Source: Geminicoccaceae bacterium (lineage in GTDB: Bacteria > Pseudomonadota > Alphaproteobacteria > Geminicoccales > Geminicoccaceae). Taken from it: a DNA stretch of 5,856 nucleotides. A program made the translations under genes and the position numbers. The stretch spans positions 5,356-11,211 of the forward strand of contig JAGREZ010000342.1 of the NCBI GenBank assembly GCA_020446285.1. The letters are read 5' to 3'. Of the stretch, positions 1-4,293 are shown in pieces. The notes under the pieces are model-generated. The model made no database searches. It was not told the origin of the DNA and saw nothing but the letters and a program-made list of their open reading frames with translations. Numbering within the stretch: position 1 is the stretch's first letter; every line of letters starts with the position of its first letter.

Positions 1-319
1 CCACGAAGCGCAGATAGCGCGATCGCTGTTCGGCATGGATCAGTCCGGCACCGGGATCGGTATCGACGATGCGCACGCGCCCGAGATGTTCGATCGCCGT
101 GAGCCATGCCCGGAACAGATCGTCCGCTTCGGCCTGCACCACCGGCGCCTCCGCATCGATATCGGCCGAACAGCTGCCGGCGGCGCAGACGAGGTAATCA
201 TTGGGACGTCCCGTCCGTTCGATGGTGGTTGGATCCAGTGGCGGATCGGGTGGCTCGGGATAGGGCGAACAGCCGGCGAGTGCGACCATCAGCGCCGGCA
301 GGATTGCGGACCGGGCCAT
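1..319 (-). CDS. DUF1499-family lipoprotein, 3' end outside window (partial)
   Basis: The N-terminal 106 residues are visible, reading from an ATG at 319 off the left edge. The protein opens with a short hydrophobic signal peptide and a lipobox, LAGC at residues 14-17, so Cys17 should be lipidated and the protein anchored in the cell envelope. A proline-rich linker (about 19-30) follows. Next comes a segment resembling the start of DUF1499: RPNDYLVC at 38-45, a second Cys at 50, then a hydrophobic-polar stretch ending in an ERTRLLRF-like motif (EQRSRYLRFV at 97-106). DUF1499 has no established biochemical role. Cys45 and Cys50 could form a disulfide in the periplasm (inference). An AAGGGAG Shine-Dalgarno-like sequence lies 13 nt before the ATG, which is a little far. 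The gene begins 22 bp after the lactonase stop, so co-transcription is likely. Confidence 0.8.
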   Translation of the reverse strand, partial: MARSAILPALMVALAGCSPYPEPPDPPLDPTTIERTGRPNDYLVCAAGSCSADIDAEAPVVQAEADDLFRAWLTAIEHLGRVRIVDTDPGAGLIHAEQRSRYLRFV

Positions 320-341
320 GCAGGTTCCGCCGCTCCCTTGC

Positions 342-1262
342 TCAAAGACCGGAGAAATTCGGTTTGAGTCCGGGGCGCGGCCATTCGACGGCAACCAGCT
401 GGCCGCCTTGCGAGAGCGTGATGTAGGCCGTGCGCATGTCCGCTCCGCCAAAGCAGATATTGGTGGTGTAGCGATCCGGCATGACGACGAACTCCACGAG
501 GTCTCCGCTCGGCGAAATCACGCTGATGCCGCCATCCATCAGGGTGGCGACACAGATATTGCCGTCCGCCTCGACGGCGAGGCTGTCATAGCGCTGGAAG
601 CTGCCGCCGGCGGTGTAGACGAGCCGTCCGCCGTGCGGGCTCGGCCAGGGATGTTTTCTTACCCGCCCCGGCGCCTCGATGTCGAATGCCCAAAGCCTTC
701 CACCCTCGGTCTCGGCGACATAGAGCGTCTTCTCGTCGGGTGAAAGACCGATTCCGTTGGCGCTGATGAAGGGCTGGATCACCTCCTCGATCGAGCTGCC
801 ATCGCCTGCCGCGTAATAGATGGCGCCATAGTCGAGATCGCGCTCGCGGCGCTTGCCGAGATCGGTGAACCAGATGCCGCCGTCGCGGTCGATGACGAGA
901 TCGTTGGGACCCCTGAGCGCATGGCCATTGCCGATATCGTCATAGAGGCGGCGAACCTCGCCGGTTGCCGCATCGACCCGTTCGAGGCGGCCGCCCGCAT
1001 AGTCCTTCGCCTCGACGGTGGGGCGGATGCCGTGCTCGTCATGGTGAAATTCGAAGCCGCCATTGTTGGTGACATAGAAGGCGCCATCGGCACCCCTCGC
1101 GAGTCCGTTCGGCCCGCCTCCGGTTTGCGATATCACCTCGGTCGTACCGCCGGCAGTCACCCGCGTGACGGTTTTCCGCTCGATCTCGACGAGAGCCACA
1201 TCACCGTTCTCCAGTGCTACCGGACCTTCCGGAAATCGCAGCCCGCTCGCAATGACACGCAT
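342..1262 (-). CDS. SMP-30/gluconolactonase/LRE-like family protein
   Basis: This 306-residue protein is a probable six-bladed beta-propeller of the SMP-30/gluconolactonase/LRE family, metal-dependent hydrolases that open sugar lactones and related esters. The family landmarks are in order: FPEGP with the metal-ligand Glu12, GGGPNGL (48-54), GPNDLVIDRDGGIWFTD with the substrate-contacting Asn120, SANGIGLSPD with metal-ligand Asn169, and YDSLAVEADGN with metal-ligand Asp226. All expected metal ligands are present, so it is probably active. There is no signal peptide, so it should be cytoplasmic. The length is normal for the family. I chose the ATG at 1262 because a strong GGAGGAG lies 7 nt upstream and MRVIASGLRFPEGP is a natural family N-terminus; the in-frame ATG at 1331 would add 23 Arg-rich residues encoded across the leader. 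The substrate is unknown. Gluconolactonase is only one option, and aldonolactone or lactone-ester hydrolysis fits equally well. Confidence 0.88.
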   Translation of the reverse strand: MRVIASGLRFPEGPVALENGDVALVEIERKTVTRVTAGGTTEVISQTGGGPNGLARGADGAFYVTNNGGFEFHHDEHGIRPTVEAKDYAGGRLERVDAATGEVRRLYDDIGNGHALRGPNDLVIDRDGGIWFTDLGKRRERDLDYGAIYYAAGDGSSIEEVIQPFISANGIGLSPDEKTLYVAETEGGRLWAFDIEAPGRVRKHPWPSPHGGRLVYTAGGSFQRYDSLAVEADGNICVATLMDGGISVISPSGDLVEFVVMPDRYTTNICFGGADMRTAYITLSQGGQLVAVEWPRPGLKPNFSGL

Positions 1263-1269
1263 GGCGCGT

Positions 1270-1276
1270 CTCCTCC
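1270..1276 (-). promoter_or_regulatory. Ribosome binding site of the SMP-30-like gene
   Basis: GGAGGAG on the minus strand, 7 nt before the ATG at 1262. It is the strongest Shine-Dalgarno match in the window and decides this start over the upstream in-frame ATG at 1331. Confidence 0.8.
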
Positions 1277-1288
1277 CCCTTTTCGATG

Positions 1289-1308
1289 CGCGCTCCCGAC
1301 GGAGCACG
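1289..1308 (-). other. Hairpin in the leader of the SMP-30-like gene
   Basis: On the minus strand CGTGCTCC and GGAGCGCG form an 8-bp stem with one G-U pair around a GTCG loop. It sits just 5' of the ribosome binding site. No U-tract follows, so it is not an intrinsic terminator. It may affect translation or mRNA stability, which is inference only. Confidence 0.4.
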
Positions 1309-1323
1309 CCAACCCGACATTCC

Positions 1324-1337
1324 GATACCACGGTATC
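1324..1337. promoter_or_regulatory. Candidate operator: 14-bp palindrome upstream of the SMP-30-like gene
   Basis: GATACC-AC-GGTATC is a perfect inverted repeat with 6-bp arms and a 2-bp centre, 61 bp upstream of the lactonase ATG. The short, centre-symmetric, GGTATC-containing shape is like sites bound by GntR- or LacI-type repressors of sugar-acid catabolic genes. No regulator gene is in the window and no clear -35/-10 pair is seen nearby, so operator function is inferred from position and symmetry. Confidence 0.4.
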
Positions 1338-1433
1338 CAGATGCCGGCTTCGAGGAAAGCCCTGAAACGAGTCTGGTTGCCGGCACCGCCGGCGAGGTGG
1401 GGTGTTCGTTCGGTGCCGTCGGGTGACGGAGGT

Positions 1434-2684
1434 TCAGGTCACCGCTCGTCGACGTTCATCGTCGCCTTCGGACCATGAATGCGAACTTCGCTGCTGGTGG
1501 GGCGCGCGGGGTGCGCGTGCCGCCCGCGAACCCGTAGCCAGCCGCCTGTATGCGACCTCGCAGATCTGCGCCGTGCGGTCCCAGCTGCAATTGGCGACGA
1601 CATGGACACGCGCGGCGGATCCGAGGCGCGCCGCCAGCGAGCGGTCGTCATGCAGGCGGACGAGTGCATCGGCGAAGGCCCGCTTGTCGCCATTGGCTAC
1701 GACGAGACCGTTCTCGCCATCCTCGAGCAGCTTGGCCGAACCCTCGCAGGCAACGATGGCCTTGCCCGCCGCCATGTAGTTGAGGAGCTTTTGCGGAATG
1801 CCGTCGCACTCGCCGCGCGGCAGCACGGCAATGGCCGAGGTCGCGAGACGTTCGGGCAGTTTCGCGAAGCTGTCCGCCTCGAGGTCGATCGCACCGCGAA
1901 TGCCGAGCTCCCGTGCATGATCCTCGAACGGGTCGAAGGGCGAGCTTGCCGCCACCGTCAGCCGCATGTCCGGACGTTCCTTCAGCGCGAGGGCGAAGGC
2001 ATCCAGCAGCAGATCGAAGCCCTGATAGCCGGCGAGCGTGCCGGTGTAGATCACCCGGCCGGGCGCCTCGGGCTCACGTTCGGCGCCGGTGGAGAAATGC
2101 TCGAACTCGACGCCGTTCATGGCGACATCGACGCTGTCATGCCTCATGCCGTGCCGGTCGACGAGCCTCTGGCGCAGATCCTCGGTAACGGTAAGCACAT
2201 GATCGGCCATGGCCGGGATGACCCGGTCGAGCCAGTTGCCGAGCATGCGGACCGGAGCGGCAAGGACTCGCGGTGCGTAGCTCGGAAGCTCCGAATGGAG
2301 CATCGTGTGGGCATCGTAGACGATCGGCACCTTCATGCCACGGCTGGCGAGGCGGGCGGCGATCAGGCCCTCATAGTGATGTGCGTGGATCAGGTCGAAG
2401 GACTTGCCGCGCAGCACACGGCGCGCGAGGCGAACCAGCGCCGGATCGTAGAATGCGAGCTTTCGCCAGGTCGGGCCGGGTCCGAGTGGCTCGACATCGG
2501 CGCGGCCGTAGATCCGGTGCACGGGATAGTCGCCGCGGGCCGGCGAATCGCACAGATGGTAGGAGATGACCTCGACATCATGACCGCGCTCGATGAGGGC
2601 TTCCGTCAGGCGTTCGATCCGCAGTGGCGTGCCGCGACGCGCGGGGAAAGGACATGCAGCCAGTACAGCGATGCGATAAGGCAT
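1434..2684 (-). CDS. Family 4 glycosyltransferase (GT-B fold)
   Basis: This 416-residue protein has the two-domain layout of GT4 enzymes, which move a sugar from a nucleotide-sugar to a glycan or lipid-linked acceptor, usually at the inner face of the cytoplasmic membrane. The N-terminal acceptor domain opens with a Rossmann strand and glycine loop (IAVLAACPFPARRGTPLR, about 5-22) and contains HAHHYEG (100-106) and YDAHTMLHSELPSY (123-136). The C-terminal donor domain starts near YTGTLAGYQGFDLLL (213-227) and contains the signature DGIPQKLLNYMAAGKAIVA (294-312). In that motif the usual Glu-x7-Glu pair reads Asp294-x7-Asn302, as in an LLNYMAAG-type subgroup I recall in bacterial GT4 proteins. 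The last 30 or so residues (from about 385) are Arg/Ala/Ser-rich with no evident fold. The Shine-Dalgarno is weak (GGGA about 10 nt upstream). The family 2 transferase upstream suggests surface polysaccharide assembly. Sugar and acceptor are unknown. Confidence 0.88.
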   Translation of the reverse strand: MPYRIAVLAACPFPARRGTPLRIERLTEALIERGHDVEVISYHLCDSPARGDYPVHRIYGRADVEPLGPGPTWRKLAFYDPALVRLARRVLRGKSFDLIHAHHYEGLIAARLASRGMKVPIVYDAHTMLHSELPSYAPRVLAAPVRMLGNWLDRVIPAMADHVLTVTEDLRQRLVDRHGMRHDSVDVAMNGVEFEHFSTGAEREPEAPGRVIYTGTLAGYQGFDLLLDAFALALKERPDMRLTVAASSPFDPFEDHARELGIRGAIDLEADSFAKLPERLATSAIAVLPRGECDGIPQKLLNYMAAGKAIVACEGSAKLLEDGENGLVVANGDKRAFADALVRLHDDRSLAARLGSAARVHVVANCSWDRTAQICEVAYRRLATGSRAARAPRAPHQQRSSHSWSEGDDERRRAVT

Positions 2685-2728
2685 ATGCCGGAAGTCCCGT
2701 GGAATCGGAAAAGTGACCCAACCAGTTC

Positions 2729-2760
2729 ATGCGCTCCGGGCGGGGGCGGCCGGAGCGCAT
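2729..2760 (-). other. Perfect 11-bp stem-loop in the leader of the GT4 gene
   Basis: Arms ATGCGCTCCGG and CCGGAGCGCAT are exact reverse complements around a 10-nt loop that is C-rich on the minus (transcribed) strand. The structure ends 44 nt before the glycosyltransferase ATG at 2684. No U-tract follows directly; the nearest run, TTTT, is about 15-20 nt further on. It therefore looks more like a stable 5'-UTR structure or protein-binding site than a terminator. Function is unknown. Confidence 0.55.
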
Positions 2761-2895
2761 CGATCGAAGACTTGTTAGCACGGAATGCTGCCCCGATGAA
2801 CGGCCCCAGATCCAATTAACTATTCGACTCTCCGTTGAATGGGTGAGCCATGTTGCAAAAAGGCTGCATGTCATCGAACTACACTGGTGTTTCGC

Positions 2896-2933
2896 GATTT
2901 TTGCCGCCCGACCCCCGTTCAGGCGGAAAAATC
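2896..2933 (-). other. Hairpin with T/A-flanked GC stem in the GT2-GT4 gap
   Basis: On the plus strand GATTTTTGCCGCC (2896-2908) and GGCGGAAAAATC (2922-2933) pair over 12 bp with a single bulged G and a 13-nt loop. The T-run is on the 5' side and the A-run on the 3' side on both strands, the reverse of an intrinsic terminator. It overlaps the T-run of the terminator-like structure at 2927-2960, so on the minus-strand RNA the two folds would compete. Confidence 0.45.
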
Positions 2934-2960
2934 CCGGTGTGTACAGGCCCGAAGGCCGGG
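2927..2960 (-). terminator. Candidate intrinsic terminator downstream of the GT2 gene
   Basis: On the minus strand CCCGG (2960-2956) pairs with CCGGG (2937-2933), followed by ATTTTT. Inside the loop a GGCC-TTCG-GGCC mini-hairpin carries a stable UUCG tetraloop. The structure begins about 106 nt after the glycosyltransferase stop at 3067. The outer stem is only 5 bp with a long interior, so this is a moderate candidate. It could also act as an attenuator in the leader of the downstream gene. Confidence 0.4.
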
Positions 2961-2969
2961 TTGCAGATC

Positions 2970-3000
2970 ATTTTACCTCAACCACAGATTGATCCGGCAA
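2970..3000 (-). promoter_or_regulatory. Candidate promoter for the GT4 gene
   Basis: On the minus strand a TAAAAT box (2975-2970, five of six matches to TATAAT) lies 19 bp downstream of TTGCCG (3000-2995, four of six to TTGACA). The spacer is slightly long. Initiation near 2963 would give a leader of about 280 nt that begins with the terminator-like structure at 2927-2960 and contains both downstream hairpins. Confidence 0.3.
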
Positions 3001-3066
3001 GCAGGTGGTCTTGACATATCGCCGTTCGTGCATAGCGCGGATGTCATACCCGGAAACTGCATCGTC

Positions 3067-4089
3067 CTATCGGCTTCCGGTTACGGCATCCTTGCCCGGA
3101 ACAGGATCCCTGTTGCCCAGATCGTAATGGCCGGGCGCAAGGCCGAAGATCCGGATCTTCACCCGTTCGGCCAGCGCCGGCAGGCCCGGAAAGGCCAGCG
3201 AAACGATATCGACTCCGGCGCGGACGGCATTCCAGTTCGAGACCCACCAGCGCAGCAGGACGGCGAAGGCGCGCAGACGCTGGCCAGAGGTCAGTCTTTC
3301 GCAAGCGACCATCTTCACATATTCGCCATAGAGCCGCCATGTCGGCAGGTTCCAGCCGCGCTTGCGGCGTGCGTCATGCCAGCCTTCGCGATCGCGGACC
3401 TTCTGCTGGATGCGGGTATAGCGCTGCGAATGCTCGCGCATCTCGATGAGCGGTTCACGGACCTGCAGGAGACGGCCGCGCAGTGCCATCTGGGCGAGGA
3501 ACGCACGGTCGGCACCGTGGAACGGCCCGTGCAGCAGCGACCCGTCGAGCGCCTCCATCCGGCAGACGCCGAAGAAATCGACACAGGAATGCGAGCGCAA
3601 CACCATCTCGGCGAAGCGTGCGACCGGATCGTCACCGGACGCCTTGCGGAGTTCGCTGTCATAGGTGGCGAAACGGTCGCCATTGTCATCGATATAGTCG
3701 GTGATGGCGTTGACGAGCACGGCTTCGGGATGGGCTTCGAGCGTCTCGATCATCGCCGCGAGATAACCGGGTTTCATCCGGTCGTCATGCGCGAGCCACT
3801 TGAAGTACACACCGCGCGCTTCCTCGTGGCAGCGATTGTAGTTCGGAGCGGCACCGAGATTGGTCTCGTTGCGGAAGACGCGGATGCGCCTGTCCTCGCC
3901 GGCGAGCCGTTCGAGGATGGCCGGCGTCGAATCGGTCGAGGCATTGTCGCTGACGACGATCTCCAGATCGGTGAAGGTCTGGTTCATCGCCGAGCGGACG
4001 GCATCCTCGAGATAGGCTGCACCGTTGAACACGGGAATGCCGATGGTCACCAGCGGGCGGGAATTTCCGGAAGGTTCTTCATCCGTCAT
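3067..4089 (-). CDS. Family 2 glycosyltransferase (GT-A fold)
   Basis: This 340-residue protein has the GT2 catalytic domain, which transfers sugar from a nucleotide-sugar using a divalent metal. Visible motifs are VTIGIPVFNGAAYLEDAVRS (14-33), the nucleotide-binding strand IVVSDNASTDST (44-55, Asp48), a DXD-like AHDD (100-103) after YFKWL, and HGADRAFLAQMALRG (191-205), where Asp194 lies in the usual acceptor/base region. The C-terminal third is basic, with a hydrophobic, Trp-rich stretch (about 274-302) that could attach to the membrane surface. There is no signal peptide, so it should act in the cytoplasm. I chose the ATG at 4089 because AGGTG lies just upstream. In-frame ATGs at 4101 and 4173 lack a Shine-Dalgarno, and 4173 falls inside the likely promoter. 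With the GT4 gene it probably builds a surface polysaccharide. Donor and acceptor are unknown. Confidence 0.88.
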   Translation of the reverse strand: MTDEEPSGNSRPLVTIGIPVFNGAAYLEDAVRSAMNQTFTDLEIVVSDNASTDSTPAILERLAGEDRRIRVFRNETNLGAAPNYNRCHEEARGVYFKWLAHDDRMKPGYLAAMIETLEAHPEAVLVNAITDYIDDNGDRFATYDSELRKASGDDPVARFAEMVLRSHSCVDFFGVCRMEALDGSLLHGPFHGADRAFLAQMALRGRLLQVREPLIEMREHSQRYTRIQQKVRDREGWHDARRKRGWNLPTWRLYGEYVKMVACERLTSGQRLRAFAVLLRWWVSNWNAVRAGVDIVSLAFPGLPALAERVKIRIFGLAPGHYDLGNRDPVPGKDAVTGSR

Positions 4090-4092
4090 GGA

Positions 4093-4097
4093 CACCT
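4093..4097 (-). promoter_or_regulatory. Ribosome binding site of the GT2 gene
   Basis: AGGTG on the minus strand, only 3 nt before the ATG at 4089 (AGG alone is 5 nt away). The spacing is short, but no better site precedes the in-frame ATGs at 4101 or 4173. Confidence 0.45.
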
Positions 4098-4162
4098 GCA
4101 TGCGTTCGGGGCCGTGAAGGTCACACCGCCCGGCGACAGGTCCGGGCGCGGGAATTGCGGCC

Positions 4163-4192
4163 GGTATCAACATTGATGGGCGCGGCTGTCAA
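4163..4192 (-). promoter_or_regulatory. Candidate sigma-70-type promoter of the GT2 gene
   Basis: On the minus strand a perfect TTGACA (4192-4187) is followed after 18 bp by GATACC (4168-4163), a weak -10. Start of transcription would be near 4156, leaving a leader of about 66 nt to the ATG at 4089. A short inverted repeat, ATCAA-CA-TTGAT (4166-4177), lies in the spacer and touches the -10, where a repressor site would sit. Confidence 0.4.
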
Positions 4193-4293
4193 TATCCACG
4201 GGTTCCCGTTCGCCTTCCGGTGACACCGCTTCACCTGCGGCGCGAGCACGAATGCGCGATCATCCGGGCCATTCCACCTTTCTTGATGCACCA

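Larger units (their letters stand above)
1263..1433. other. Intergenic region between GT4 and SMP-30-like genes
   Basis: This 171-bp gap has no supported gene. It holds a 5-bp hairpin at 1416-1429 (CCGTC, loop GGGT, GACGG) just after the glycosyltransferase stop, a GC-rich repeat at 1379-1393 (GCCGGC-ACC-GCCGGC), the palindrome at 1324-1337 and the leader hairpin at 1289-1308. Neither of the first two hairpins is followed by a U-tract on the minus strand, so I see no intrinsic terminator. Read-through from the upstream glycosyltransferase cannot be excluded. Confidence 0.6.
2685..3066. other. 382-bp non-coding gap between the two glycosyltransferase genes
   Basis: No convincing gene is seen on either strand. 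The stretch is visibly more AT-rich than its neighbours, for example around 2812-2832. Reading in the minus direction it holds a candidate promoter (3000-2970), a terminator-like structure (2960-2927), a competing hairpin (2933-2896), a small palindrome ACAC-TG-GTGT (2881-2890) and an 11-bp stem-loop (2760-2729). It is the longest non-coding stretch in the window and probably a regulatory leader, though a small RNA is also possible. Confidence 0.5.
4090..4293. other. Intergenic region between membrane-protein and GT2 genes
   Basis: These 204 bp carry the candidate promoter and ribosome binding site of the glycosyltransferase. On the minus strand after the membrane-protein stop I find only weak stems, such as GTGA...TCAC near 4220-4234 and CGGG-AA-CCCG near 4199-4208, with no U-tract, so no intrinsic terminator is supported. 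Confidence 0.5.

Noticed and set aside
1379..1433. GC-rich hairpins after the GT4 stop as an intrinsic terminator
   Set aside because: No U-tract follows either stem on the transcribed strand.
1479..2819. 446-codon open frame on the plus strand opposite the GT4 gene
   Set aside because: Its translation lacks any recognisable domain and mirrors the codon bias of the minus-strand gene, which has clear GT4 motifs. Long antisense frames are expected at high GC.
2578..2874. 98-codon minus-strand frame overlapping the start of the GT4 gene
   Set aside because: It crosses the 11-bp stem-loop and overlaps the conserved GT4 N-terminus in another frame; its composition is not protein-like.
3011..3036. 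Plus-strand TTGACA at 3011 as a promoter
   Set aside because: No acceptable -10 lies at 16-18 bp, and no plus-strand gene follows.
2973..3047. 24-codon minus-strand small open frame ending just before the terminator-like structure, a possible leader peptide
   Set aside because: It has no good Shine-Dalgarno and no run of one amino acid as in classic attenuation peptides, and its stop overlaps the better-supported -10 box.
2839..4176. 445-codon open frame on the plus strand opposite the GT2 gene
   Set aside because: It is an antisense shadow of a gene with clear GT2 motifs, and it runs across the structured non-coding gap without any domain.
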